From: Afifella pfennigii DSM 17143
GTDB lineage: Bacteria > Pseudomonadota > Alphaproteobacteria > Rhizobiales > Afifellaceae
Length of the DNA stretch: 64,000 bases
Direction: 5' to 3'
NCBI RefSeq assembly: GCF_000688515.1
Contig: NZ_JHZK01000011.1
Span: 1-64,000, forward strand
This document shows positions 8,498 to 17,529 of the stretch, piece after piece. A program made the position numbers and the translations under genes. Numbering within the stretch: position 1 is the stretch's first letter; the number at the start of each line of letters is the position of its first letter. Under the pieces are notes generated by a model. It worked only from the letters and a program-made list of their open reading frames with translations. It had not been told where the DNA came from and made no database searches.

Positions 8498-9270
8498 CGC
8501 CCTCGCTCGAAGCGGAGATCGCCGGGGCCATGGAGGCGAGCGCGGTGCTTCTGCCGCATCTGCCCTACCTGCTGCAGGATCTTCCCTCGCTGAGCGGCGC
8601 CGATGACGAGGTACTCGCCGTCCTGCGGCGCTTCAATCTCCCGCCCGGCGGGCGCGTACTTGATCTCGGATGCGGGCGCGGCGACCTGGCGATCCGACTG
8701 GCACGCGAGTTCGGCGCCGTTGTGAAAGGCTTCGACGGTCATCCCGGCTTCATCGGCGAGGCGCAGAGGGCGGCCCGGACTGCGGGCGTTCACCACGCCT
8801 GCCACTTCGTCGCCGCCGATCTCCGCAGCGCCTTGGCGGAAGGCAGCCGCTACGATGCGGTCCTGTTGATCGCCGTCGGCCCCGTGCTCGGCGACGCCGG
8901 CGAGACCATGGAAAAACTGCGCGCCGTCACGCGCCCCGGCGGGCTGATCGTCATTGACGACGCCTATCTGACAGATGGCGCTGAGGCGCCGGCAGGCTAT
9001 GGCATGTATCGGCGCAAGGCCGAGGTAGAGGCCGCCCTCACCCGCTTCGGCGACGCAATCCTCGCCGTGCATGAAGGCAGCGACGCCCTGGCCGCGTTCA
9101 ACGACTTGGCGCTGGAGGTGATTCCGAAGCGCGCCGGCGAGTTGAAGCAAAGCAACCCGCAACTGGCCGAAGCCCTCGACGCCTATGTCGCCGGTCAGAT
9201 CGAGGAAGTGGCGCTCCTCAACGGCCCTATCATCCCTACCCTATGGGCGCTGCGACGCAGCGGGAGTTGA
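8494..9270 (+). CDS. Class I SAM-dependent methyltransferase
   Basis: 258-aa methyltransferase. SAM-binding motif I is VLDLGCGRGDLAIRLA, followed by the acidic GFDGHPGF loop. Motif IV lies around AVLLIAVGPVLGD and motif VI around RPGGLIVIDDAYL. The start ATG overlaps the nitrilase stop by four bases, so it is in the same operon and translationally coupled. The C-terminal third has no domain I recognise. The substrate is unknown; the coupling invites the idea that it methylates a nitrilase product or a pathway relative, but that is inference. Confidence 0.85.
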   Translation: MTPSLEAEIAGAMEASAVLLPHLPYLLQDLPSLSGADDEVLAVLRRFNLPPGGRVLDLGCGRGDLAIRLAREFGAVVKGFDGHPGFIGEAQRAARTAGVHHACHFVAADLRSALAEGSRYDAVLLIAVGPVLGDAGETMEKLRAVTRPGGLIVIDDAYLTDGAEAPAGYGMYRRKAEVEAALTRFGDAILAVHEGSDALAAFNDLALEVIPKRAGELKQSNPQLAEALDAYVAGQIEEVALLNGPIIPTLWALRRSGS

Positions 9271-9523
9271 GCCTGCTGCGCCCGACGAAAGGCCTTCTCC
9301 TGGCGGGTCCGGTGAGAGCGCCGGGAAGGTCGCGGCACTGGCGAACACGCGCATTTTCCGGACGATACCGACGGCCTGATGGTTAGCTGAAGCGTGAGAA
9401 GCCGCATAAGGGGCGCGCAAGCTGCAGGAGCGCTTGATTTGGCGGCTTTACGGCTCTGTCAGGGTGCCGGCCAAGAGAAGATCGAATATGTTATCCAAGT
9501 CTCCGGCCGGACACGGGAAAATC

Positions 9524-9598
9524 TGGAGCGGGCGATGGGATTCGAACCCACGACCCCAACCTTGGCAAGGTTGTGCTCTACCCCTGAGCTACACCCGC
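9524..9598 (-). tRNA. tRNA-Gly (GCC)
   Basis: The minus strand folds as a 75-nt cloverleaf with genomically encoded CCA. The acceptor stem is GCGGGTG/CGCCCGC, the D-arm contains AGCTCAGGGGTAGAGC, and the anticodon arm CCTTGCCAAGG carries GCC (complement of 9564-9566). The T-arm is GTGGGTTCGAATCCCAT. It is single, between a plus-strand methyltransferase gene and ybaK-like prdX. The 253-bp gap on its 3' side (9271-9523) holds no gene I can support. Confidence 0.97.
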
Positions 9599-9738
9599 AT
9601 CCGAGAAGCCCCGCTGGCGGGGCGGTCGCCTATATGGCGCAAGAGCCCGGCCTTTGCAACACTTGATGCAAGCGAAGGGCTTGATCGCATCGGCCCGCCT
9701 GAAGGATAGGGGTACACGGAAAGGAAGGGGTGGAGCCG

Positions 9739-10248
9739 ATGGGCAAGACGCGCGCCGCGTTGATGGCGTTCCTGGACGGGCTCGCTATCAAGACTGAGAC
9801 CGTGGAGCATCCGCCGCTGTTCACCGTCGCCGAATCGCAGCGCCTGCGCGGCGAGCTGCCCGGGGGTCACACCAAGAACCTGTTTTTGAAGGACAAGAAG
9901 GGCGCCGTCTTTCTCCTCGTCGCCGAGGAGGAGGCCGACATAGACATGAAGAGCCTGCACAGGGTGATCGGCTCCGCGCGGCTTTCCTTCGGCAAGCCGG
10001 AGCTGCTTGAAGCGCTTCTCGGCGTCACCCCCGGCTCCGTCACCCCCTTCGCCGTCATCAACGACGCCGAGCAGAAGGTCGAGGTCATCCTCGACGAGGC
10101 GCTGCTTGCCCATGCTGAGCTCAATTTTCATCCGCTCGACAACAGCGCCACGACCCGCATCGCCCGCGGCGATCTCATCGCCTTCCTGGAGGCGACAGGC
10201 CATCCGCCCCGCATTCTCAGCCTCCAGTCCGCCTCGCAGACGCAGTGA
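9739..10248 (+). CDS. Prolyl-tRNA editing protein (YbaK/ProX domain)
   Basis: 169-aa stand-alone YbaK/ProXp editing domain, of the type that deacylates mischarged Ala-tRNA(Pro) in trans. The signature GGHTKNLFLKDKKG is present, as is the later VTPFAVIND strand. The length matches bacterial PrdX/ProXp-ala. The ATG at 9739 has AAGGAAGG 8-10 bases upstream; a GTG at 9730 in frame would overlap that ribosome binding site. The tRNA-Gly gene next to it is divergent. Confidence 0.87.
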   Translation: MGKTRAALMAFLDGLAIKTETVEHPPLFTVAESQRLRGELPGGHTKNLFLKDKKGAVFLLVAEEEADIDMKSLHRVIGSARLSFGKPELLEALLGVTPGSVTPFAVINDAEQKVEVILDEALLAHAELNFHPLDNSATTRIARGDLIAFLEATGHPPRILSLQSASQTQ

Positions 10249-10367
10249 GGCGGCGGGCGCAACAAAGGCCCGCCGCGTCGGCGACGCTGAGCCCGATTGC
10301 TTTTGCCGCCGGCTTGGCCACATAAGGCGGCAATCAGGAAATTGCCGACAAAGCAAGGAAGCCGACC

Positions 10368-11315
10368 ATGAGCGAGCAAGGTTTCATTCTCGGCGGCCAG
10401 CCGAAGGCGCCCGGCAGCGGCGCGCAGGACGGTGCCAGAGCCGGAGGCGACCTCATCAAGGAGACCACCACGCAGGATTTCCAGGCCGACGTCCTGGACG
10501 CTTCGCGCAACGTTCCGGTCCTCGTCGATTTCTGGGCGCCCTGGTGCGGGCCCTGCCGGCAGCTGACGCCGATCCTGGAAGGCGCCGTCAACAAGGCCGG
10601 CGGCAAGGTTCGTCTGGTGAAGATGAACATCGACGAGCATCCGCAGATCGCCGGCCAGCTCGGTATCCGCTCCATCCCGGCCGTCATCGCCTTCCAGAAC
10701 GGCCAGCCGCTCGACGGCTTCATGGGCGCCCTGCCGGAAAGCCAGGTGATGTCCTTCATCGAGCGCATCGCCGGCCCGATCGGCCCCTCCTCCGCCGAGG
10801 CGAAGCTGGAGGCGGCCGAGAAAGAGCTTGCCGGCCACGATCCCGCCGGAGCCGCCAGCCTCTTTGCAGAGGTGTTGCAGGAAGAGCCGGAAAGCGCCGC
10901 CGCACTCGCCGGCCTCATTCGCTGCGAGATCGCTCTCAACAACCTTTCCACCGCCCGCGCCCTTCTCGATCAGGTGCCGCCGGCCATCGAGAACCATGAG
11001 GCCATCGCGGCCGCCCGTTCCGCGCTGGAGCTTGCCGAGCAATCGGCTGATCTCGGTGACCCCAATGAGCTGCACCGGCGCCTGGAGGCCGATCCGGCGG
11101 ACCATCAGGCCCGCTTCGATCTCGCCCTCATTCTCAATGCCCGCGGCGACCGCGCCGGCGCGGCCGGGCATCTCATCGAGATCGTGCGCCGCGAGCGGGA
11201 ATGGAACGAAGAGGCGGCCCGCAAGCAGCTCCTGCAGTTCTTCGAAGTCTGGGGCCCGAACGAGCCGGCGACGGCGAAGTTCCGTCAGCGCTTGTCGTCG
11301 CTGCTTTTCGCCTAG
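10368..11315 (+). CDS. Thioredoxin-TPR protein (CnoX/YbbN-like)
   Basis: 315-aa protein with a thioredoxin fold (about residues 30-140) carrying an intact WCGPC active site, then a C-terminal helical TPR-like region (about 145-310). This is the CnoX/YbbN architecture. In E. coli CnoX the active site is replaced by SQHC and the protein is a chaperone-redoxin cooperating with GroEL. Alphaproteobacterial members with CGPC may have true oxidoreductase activity. AAGGA is 7 bases before the ATG. It heads a compact series with the LON-domain and Trm112 genes, a frequent Rhizobiales arrangement. Confidence 0.9.
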   Translation: MSEQGFILGGQPKAPGSGAQDGARAGGDLIKETTTQDFQADVLDASRNVPVLVDFWAPWCGPCRQLTPILEGAVNKAGGKVRLVKMNIDEHPQIAGQLGIRSIPAVIAFQNGQPLDGFMGALPESQVMSFIERIAGPIGPSSAEAKLEAAEKELAGHDPAGAASLFAEVLQEEPESAAALAGLIRCEIALNNLSTARALLDQVPPAIENHEAIAAARSALELAEQSADLGDPNELHRRLEADPADHQARFDLALILNARGDRAGAAGHLIEIVRREREWNEEAARKQLLQFFEVWGPNEPATAKFRQRLSSLLFA

Positions 11316-11352
11316 TTCTGTAGAGGGGAAAGCCACTTGTGAGGTGCTTGGC

Positions 11353-12027
11353 ATGGCCATCCAGGCCGGCAATAGATGTTACTCCGGACCAGCCGATCTG
11401 CCCGGCGAAATGCCGATTTTCCCTCTCTCAGGGGCCCTGCTTCTGCCGGGCGGCCAATTGCCGCTCAACATCTTCGAGCCGCGCTATCTCGCCATGATCG
11501 ATGATGCCATCCGGGGCGAACGGCTGATCGGCATGATCCAGCCCGCTCTCGCCGAACCGGATGGCAACGCGCCTTCTTCCCTTTGCCGCGTCGGCTGCGC
11601 CGGACGGCTTACCCAGATCGCAGAGACGGGCGACGGCCGCTATCTCATCACGCTGACCGGCGTTGCGCGCTTTTGCGTGCGCCAGGAGTTGGAAGACATC
11701 GCCGGCTACCGGCGCTGCGAGGTCTGCTTTAAGGAGTTCGTCGCCGATTTCGAGCCGCGTCGCGGCGAGGAGGAGATCGACCGAGCGGCGCTGGAGCGGG
11801 CCTTCCGCTCCTATCTGACGGCGCACGATCTGGAAGCCGACTGGGACAGCGTGGAGCGCGCTTCCAATGTCGGGCTTTTGACGGCCTTGTGTATGATGAG
11901 CCCCTGGGGCCCGGCCGAGAAGCAAGCCCTTCTGGAAGCGCCGAGCCATAAGAGCCGGGCGGAGACACTGATCGCCATCGCCGAATTGTCGCTCGCCGGC
12001 GGCGAGGGTGAGAGCCCGGTTCACTAG
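11353..12027 (+). CDS. LON N-terminal-domain (substrate-binding) protein
   Basis: 224-aa protein made of a LON substrate-binding (PUA-like) domain only, with typical blocks MPIFPLSGALLLPGGQLPLNIFEPRYLAM and, further on, LITLTGVARF. It lacks the AAA+ and Ser-Lys protease domains of Lon, so it is not a protease. These short LON-domain proteins are widespread in alphaproteobacteria and of unknown role. The start at 11353 follows GAGGTG; the frame stays open far upstream through the previous gene. It lies 37 bp after the thioredoxin gene. Confidence 0.88.
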   Translation: MAIQAGNRCYSGPADLPGEMPIFPLSGALLLPGGQLPLNIFEPRYLAMIDDAIRGERLIGMIQPALAEPDGNAPSSLCRVGCAGRLTQIAETGDGRYLITLTGVARFCVRQELEDIAGYRRCEVCFKEFVADFEPRRGEEEIDRAALERAFRSYLTAHDLEADWDSVERASNVGLLTALCMMSPWGPAEKQALLEAPSHKSRAETLIAIAELSLAGGEGESPVH

Positions 12028-12048
12028 CGCATCGGGGGAGAGGCAAAG

Positions 12049-12279
12049 ATGAACGAAGATGCCGATACGGGGGCGACCGGCTCGTCGGAGCCACAAAAGC
12101 AAGAGCGGCGCGTCGACCCCAAGCTTTTGGAGATCCTGGTCTGCCCGGTGACGCGCACGAGCCTGGAATACGACCGCGAGCGTCAGGAGCTGGTGAGCCG
12201 GGCGGCGCGGCTCGCCTTTCCGATCCGCGAGGGCATCCCGATTCTGCTTGAAGAAGAGGCGCGGCCTCTTAAAGATTGA
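12049..12279 (+). CDS. Trm112-family protein
   Basis: 76-aa protein with the Trm112/UPF0434 core [17 protein letters not shown]...[16 protein letters not shown]. Eukaryotic Trm112 activates methyltransferases; bacterial members are small zinc-ribbon-like proteins with no settled function. Only one of the usual cysteines (LVCPV) is seen, so zinc binding is doubtful. A good ribosome binding site (GGGGAGAGG) precedes the ATG. Its stop lies 17 bp before the TetR gene, so the two probably share a transcript. Confidence 0.88.
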   Translation: MNEDADTGATGSSEPQKQERRVDPKLLEILVCPVTRTSLEYDRERQELVSRAARLAFPIREGIPILLEEEARPLKD

Positions 12280-12296
12280 GCCTGCGGGGAGCGGGC

Positions 12297-12914
12297 ATGG
12301 TTGCAGAAGGCGGCACGGCAACACGACGCGGCGCAGAGGCGCGCCAAAGGCTCGTCAGCGCCGCCGCCGATCTCTTCTGGCGCCAGGGCTTCGCCGCCAC
12401 CTCGCTGGCCGATATCGGCAACGCCGCCGACATTCCCCTCGGCAACATCTACTACTACTTCCGCTCCAAGGCGGCGCTGGCCGATGCCGTCGCCGCCATG
12501 ATGGAGGAAGAGATGCAGGCGGCGCTTTGCGAGCTCGCCGGTTTCTATGCCGATCCGCGCCAGCGCATCTCGGCCCTGATCGAGCTTCTGGAAGGATCGT
12601 CCGGCATGCGGGCCGTGCAGGGCTGCCCGATCCGCCGCGCCGCCGCGGAGTTCCGCCTGCCGGCCCCGGAAGCCTCCGCAAGGGCCGGCAAGGTGCTTGC
12701 CGATATGCGCGCCTGGCTGGAGGCGCAGCTTGTCGCCGCCGGCCTTGCCGGCGAGGAGGCGGCGGCCCGGGCGGGAGAATGCCTCGCCCTCTGGCAGGGC
12801 GGCATCGCCGTCGCCGAGGCGCGCCAGGACGAGGCACCTCTGAGGGAGGCGCTGGCAGCCATGCGCCGCAGGCTCGCCGAGCCGCCGCCACAGGCCGGGT
12901 CGACAACCTTCTGA
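12297..12914 (+). CDS. TetR-family transcriptional regulator
   Basis: 205-aa TetR regulator. The N-terminal HTH reads ARQRLVSAAADLFWRQGFAA then SLADIGNAADIPLGNIYYYF, a textbook TetR DNA-binding domain ending in YYYF-SK. The C-terminal ligand domain resembles the AcrR/YcdC-like group. GGGGAG precedes the ATG at 12297; a TTG at 12276 overlapping the Trm112 stop is a less likely start. No obvious target such as a pump lies alongside. It ends in a 137-bp convergent gap before ubiH. Confidence 0.9.
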   Translation: MVAEGGTATRRGAEARQRLVSAAADLFWRQGFAATSLADIGNAADIPLGNIYYYFRSKAALADAVAAMMEEEMQAALCELAGFYADPRQRISALIELLEGSSGMRAVQGCPIRRAAAEFRLPAPEASARAGKVLADMRAWLEAQLVAAGLAGEEAAARAGECLALWQGGIAVAEARQDEAPLREALAAMRRRLAEPPPQAGSTTF

Positions 12915-13051
12915 TCCCTTTACAGATAGCTGGCTTGACGGCCGCACGCGGCCCTCTGGCTGCAAGGATGCAAGACGGCGGGAAAACCGGCGCGGCCGCT
13001 GCGCTGTGCTGCCGATGAAGATTGCGATGCGCGGCCGAACCCGAACTTCGC

Positions 13052-14278
13052 CTACAGCGTTTCCCCGCGCATCAGCCGCGGCAGCTCACCGCCGAGCCCG
13101 GCCGCTTCGCGGATAAAACCGCGCTTTAGCTGCGGCAGCCGGTCGACAATGCCGAGCCCGACGCTGCGGGCGATGCGGAGCAAGCCGTTCTCACGCGAGA
13201 ACAGCCGGTTGAGGACATCAGTGGTCACGCCCATCTGGAAGGTGTCGAAGCGCCGCCATCTTTCATAGCGCTTCAAGACCTCCATATCGCCGATATCGAG
13301 GCCGATGCGGTTCGCCTCCACGACGATCTCGGCAAGCGCCGCCGCGTCGCGGAAGCCGAGATTGAGTCCCTGGCCGGCGATCGGATGGATGCCATGCGCC
13401 GCATCGCCGAGGAGCGCGAAGCGCGGGCGCACGAAATCGCGCACCAGCGTCAACCCCAAAGGAAAGCCCTGGCGCGGCCCATCCAGCGTGATGGCACCAA
13501 GATGATGGCCGAAGCGCCGCTCAAGCTCCAATTGGACGACGAATTCGTCCTCCGCAAGGAGCTTCTTCGCCTCCGTCTCGCGCTCCGTCCATACGAGCGA
13601 GCAGCGGTTGCCGATAAGCGGCAGAATGGCGAAAGGTCCGGAAGGCAGGAAATGCTCCACGGCGATGCCGTTATGCGGCCGCTCATGGGCGACGTTGACG
13701 ACGATCGCCATCTGCTCGTAGCGCCAGGAGACGGTATGGATACCCGCCTTGGCGCGGAGGCCGGAGCGCACTCCGTCGGCGGCCACCAGCAGCTTCGCCT
13801 CCACCTTGTCGCCCGAGCCGAGCGCAAGCGTCACCGCGCCCGGCTGCACCGTGAAATCGGCCACGGTCTCCGGCGCCACGATCTTCACCCCGGCCTTTTC
13901 CGCGCTCTCCTTCAGCGCCGCGCCGAGCACGCCATTGGGCACCATATGCGCGAAGGGCTCGCCATCGGCGAGCGGCTCGTCGAAGGTGAGAAAGATCGGC
14001 CGCACGGCATCACCCGTGGCGCTGTCGGTGATCTCCATGCCGAGGATGGGCTGCGCCTCGCTTGCCGCCTTCTCCCAGACGCCGAGAGCGGCAAGCATGC
14101 GCCTGGCGGCCGCGGCGATCGCCGAGGCGCGCTGGTCAGGCCCGCCCTTTCGCGGCCCGGCGGCATCGATCACCATGACACTGAGCGCCGGCGCGCCGTG
14201 CTTGATGGCGAGCGCCGCCGTCAGCCCCGCCGAGCCGCCGCCCGCGATGACCACATCTGCCCGCTTCGCCTTTGCCAT
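13052..14278 (-). CDS. FAD-dependent ubiquinone-biosynthesis hydroxylase (UbiH/UbiF/Coq6 family)
   Basis: 408-aa class A flavin monooxygenase. It has the dinucleotide-binding motif GGGSAGL at residues 14-20, a central strand (VAADGVRSGLR) matching the DG motif, and the second FAD motif FALLGDAAHGIHPIAGQGLNLG, which is diagnostic of the UbiH/UbiF/VisC/Coq6 family. Members hydroxylate the ubiquinone ring at the membrane surface. Which ring position cannot be told from sequence, and alphaproteobacteria often use one enzyme (UbiL or UbiM type) for several. Divergent from tesB. Confidence 0.9.
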   Translation of the reverse strand: MAKAKRADVVIAGGGSAGLTAALAIKHGAPALSVMVIDAAGPRKGGPDQRASAIAAAARRMLAALGVWEKAASEAQPILGMEITDSATGDAVRPIFLTFDEPLADGEPFAHMVPNGVLGAALKESAEKAGVKIVAPETVADFTVQPGAVTLALGSGDKVEAKLLVAADGVRSGLRAKAGIHTVSWRYEQMAIVVNVAHERPHNGIAVEHFLPSGPFAILPLIGNRCSLVWTERETEAKKLLAEDEFVVQLELERRFGHHLGAITLDGPRQGFPLGLTLVRDFVRPRFALLGDAAHGIHPIAGQGLNLGFRDAAALAEIVVEANRIGLDIGDMEVLKRYERWRRFDTFQMGVTTDVLNRLFSRENGLLRIARSVGLGIVDRLPQLKRGFIREAAGLGGELPRLMRGETL

Positions 14279-14478
14279 CTTCGCTTACCTCTTTGCCGCT
14301 ACCCAGCTCCACATGGCGCATTCCGCTTTCAGCACAACCCCGGCTTGACTTGGCGCCCTTCGCCGACAACCTTGGCCGCCGGCATCGGTCCTTGACCGAC
14401 CGGACGGGCCAAACGGGGCGCGCAGTCGCCGAAACGGCCGCACTACCCGCCTTACGACCCCGCCGCGGAACGAGCAAT

Positions 14479-15351
14479 ATGACCAACGGTATCGAAGAGC
14501 TGCTCGCCATTCTCGACTTGGAGAATCTGGAGCACAACCTCTTCCGTGGGCGCAGCCCGCAGGTCGGCTGGCAGCGCGTCTTCGGCGGCCAGGTGATCGG
14601 CCAGGCGCTGGTGGCGGCGACCCGCACCGTGGCACAGGACCGCCACGCCCATTCCCTGCACGGCTATTTCCTGCGTCCGGGCGATCCGAGCGTGCCGATC
14701 ATCTACGAGGTCGACCGCATCCGCGACGGCAAGAGCTTCGTCACCCGGCGCGTCGTCGCCGTCCAGCATGGGGAGGCCATCTTTTCGATGTCGGCCTCTT
14801 TCCAGCGTCAGGAAGATGGCTTCGAGCACCAGCTACCGATGCCGCAGGTGCCGGGCCCGGAAGAGCTGATGACGGAGGCCGAGTTCAAAGAGATGGTGAT
14901 GGCCAGCAAGGCGCCGGAGGCGGTGAAGGCCTATTGGCGCCGCGAGCGGCCGATCGAGTTCCGCCCGGTCAATCTGCAGCATTACATCTCCCGCACGGCG
15001 CTGCCGCCCGAGCAGCGGGTCTGGTTTCGCGCCACCGGCCCGACGCCGCCCGACGGGGCGCTGCGCAAATGCGTGCTCGCCTACGCCTCCGACATGACGT
15101 TGCTCGACACCTCGCTGTTTCCGCACGGCAAGAGCGTCTTTTCGCGCTCCATGCAGGTGGCCAGCCTCGACCACGCCATGTGGTTCCTCAGGCCCTTCGA
15201 TCCGGCCGAATGGATGCTTTACGCCCAGGACAGCCCTTCCGCATCCTCCGCGCGCGGCCTGACGCGCGGCTCCATCTATGGCCGCGACGGGCGGCTCATC
15301 GCCTGCGTCGCCCAGGAAGGCCTCATCCGTCAGCGCACGCCGCGCGAATGA
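14479..15351 (+). CDS. tesB: Acyl-CoA thioesterase II (TesB)
   Basis: 290-aa double-hotdog thioesterase, which hydrolyses medium- and long-chain acyl-CoA. Family blocks are LFRGRSPQVGWQRVFGGQVIGQAL, HSLHGYFLRPGD, the C-terminal SLDHAMWFLRPF with the catalytic Asp region, and ARGLTRGSIYGRDGRLIACVAQEG. The length agrees with E. coli TesB (286 aa). The frame is open for 69 codons upstream, but the ATG at 14479 matches family starts. Divergent from the UbiH-type gene by 200 bp. Confidence 0.94.
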   Translation: MTNGIEELLAILDLENLEHNLFRGRSPQVGWQRVFGGQVIGQALVAATRTVAQDRHAHSLHGYFLRPGDPSVPIIYEVDRIRDGKSFVTRRVVAVQHGEAIFSMSASFQRQEDGFEHQLPMPQVPGPEELMTEAEFKEMVMASKAPEAVKAYWRRERPIEFRPVNLQHYISRTALPPEQRVWFRATGPTPPDGALRKCVLAYASDMTLLDTSLFPHGKSVFSRSMQVASLDHAMWFLRPFDPAEWMLYAQDSPSASSARGLTRGSIYGRDGRLIACVAQEGLIRQRTPRE

Positions 15352-15990
<639 letters not shown>

Positions 15991-16020
15991 ACCATGGGGA
16001 CTGCAAGAGAGGGAAAATCG

Positions 16021-17373
16021 ATGAAACTTGAGTATTGGTTAAAGCGGGCGCCACTCATGGCCCCGCTGGCGCTTTTGGCGGTGGAACCGGCGCTGGCACA
16101 GGATGCCGCCCCGGCCGCTGAGGCGCCCGCCGCGGCAGCGGCCGATGCGGCCTCGGTCGCCTTCACCTTCAACACCCTGTCCTTCCTCATGTCGGGCTTC
16201 CTCGTCATGTGGATGGCCGCTGGCTTCGCCATGCTGGAAGCGGGCCTGGTGCGTTCCAAGAACGTCTCCATGCAGTGCCTGAAGAATATCGGGCTCTATT
16301 CCGTCGCCGGCCTGATGTTCTGGGCCATCGGCTACAACCTCATGTACATGGACGTGAACGGCGGCTTCTTCGGCGTTCCGCTGCCCAAGGACATCCCCGA
16401 CCCGGCCTCGGAGACCGGCGGCGACTATTCCGTCGCCTCTGACTGGTTCTTCCAGATGGTCTTCTGCGCCACCGCGGCCTCCATCGTCTCCGGCACGCTC
16501 GCCGAGCGCATCAAGCTATGGCCCTTCATGATCTTCACCGTGGTCTTGACCGGCATCATGTATCCGATCACCGGCTCCTGGCAGTGGGGCGGCGGCTGGC
16601 TTTCGGAGATGGGCTTTTCCGATTTCGCCGGCTCCACGCTGGTTCATTCGGTCGGCGGCTGGGCGGCGCTCACCGGCGTCATCCTCCTCGGGGCGCGCAA
16701 GGGCAAATACGCCGCGGACGGTTCGGTCCACCCGCTTCCGGGCTCCTCCATCCCGCTCGCCACGCTCGGCACCTTCATCCTTTGGCTCGGCTGGTTCGGC
16801 TTCAATGGCGGCTCTCAGCTCGCCCTTGACGGCTTTGAGAATGCCTCGGCGATCTCGCGCATCTTCGTCAACACCAACCTCGCCGCCGCCGCCGGCGTCG
16901 TCGTGGCGATGATCCTGACGCAGGTCATCTACAAGAAGGTGGACGTGACCATGGCGCTCAACGGCGCCCTTGCCGGTCTCGTCTCCATCACCGCCGAGCC
17001 GCTCACGCCAAGCGTGCCGATCGCCCTCTTCATCGGCGGCATCGGCGGGCTCATCGTCGTTCTGGTCGTGCCGCTTCTCGACAAGCTGAAGATCGACGAC
17101 GTGGTCGGCGCCATCCCGGTGCATCTGGTCGCCGGCATCTGGGGCACCTTGATCGTGCCCTTGTCCAATGCCGATACCAGCTACGTCACCCAGGCGATCG
17201 GCATCGCCTCCATCGGCGCCTTCACGGTGGTCGTCAGCGCCGTCGTCTGGATGATCCTCAAACTCACCATCGGCATCCGTGTCGGCGACGAGGAAGAGGC
17301 GCTCGGCCTCGATGCGGTGGAGATCGGCGTGGAAGCCTATCCGGAGTTCGGCGTCGGCTCGCAGCGCGTCTGA
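16021..17373 (+). CDS. amtB: Ammonium transporter AmtB
   Basis: 450-aa Amt/Mep/Rh channel. An N-terminal signal peptide (cleavage after PALAQ, near residue 27) and an Ala/Pro-rich periplasmic linker precede the eleven-helix channel domain. Visible family blocks include WMAAGFAMLEAGLVRSKN, WQWGGGWLSEMGF, the DFAGSTLVHSVGG signature with the pore histidine, and HLVAGIWGT with the second. The ATG at 16021 has GAGAGGG upstream and gives the proper signal peptide; an ATG at 15994 would add nine residues. It is co-transcribed with glnK and ends before a strong terminator. Confidence 0.96.
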   Translation: MKLEYWLKRAPLMAPLALLAVEPALAQDAAPAAEAPAAAAADAASVAFTFNTLSFLMSGFLVMWMAAGFAMLEAGLVRSKNVSMQCLKNIGLYSVAGLMFWAIGYNLMYMDVNGGFFGVPLPKDIPDPASETGGDYSVASDWFFQMVFCATAASIVSGTLAERIKLWPFMIFTVVLTGIMYPITGSWQWGGGWLSEMGFSDFAGSTLVHSVGGWAALTGVILLGARKGKYAADGSVHPLPGSSIPLATLGTFILWLGWFGFNGGSQLALDGFENASAISRIFVNTNLAAAAGVVVAMILTQVIYKKVDVTMALNGALAGLVSITAEPLTPSVPIALFIGGIGGLIVVLVVPLLDKLKIDDVVGAIPVHLVAGIWGTLIVPLSNADTSYVTQAIGIASIGAFTVVVSAVVWMILKLTIGIRVGDEEEALGLDAVEIGVEAYPEFGVGSQRV

Positions 17374-17399
17374 TCCGCTCCGACCGCTTCATGCCAACG

Positions 17400-17435
17400 G
17401 CGGCCCGGGCCTTGTGCCCGGGCCGCTTCTTTTTC
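17400..17435 (+). terminator. Strong intrinsic terminator of glnK-amtB
   Basis: GCGGCCCGGGC (17400-17410), a 5-nt loop and GCCCGGGCCGC (17416-17426) form a perfect 11-bp stem. TTCTTTTTCTC follows, giving the U-tract. It lies 27 bp after the amtB stop and isolates the operon from ftsK. Confidence 0.93.
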
Positions 17436-17463
17436 TCTTCCAGATGCTTGCGGCGCCCTCTGG

Positions 17464-17479
17464 TTAACAAGCGCTTAAC
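17464..17479. promoter_or_regulatory. Perfect CtrA-binding box upstream of ftsK
   Basis: TTAACAAGCGCTTAAC fits the full CtrA consensus TTAA-N7-TTAAC with no mismatch. It lies 50 bp upstream of the ftsK start codon, in the promoter region just after the amtB terminator. TTAA tetranucleotides are rare in this GC-rich window, so chance occurrence in a short intergenic gap is unlikely. Confidence 0.72.
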
Positions 17480-17529
17480 CCGACCTGACCTATCCTGCCC
17501 CTATCGGCAAGCGAGGGGATGGCGGCTGA

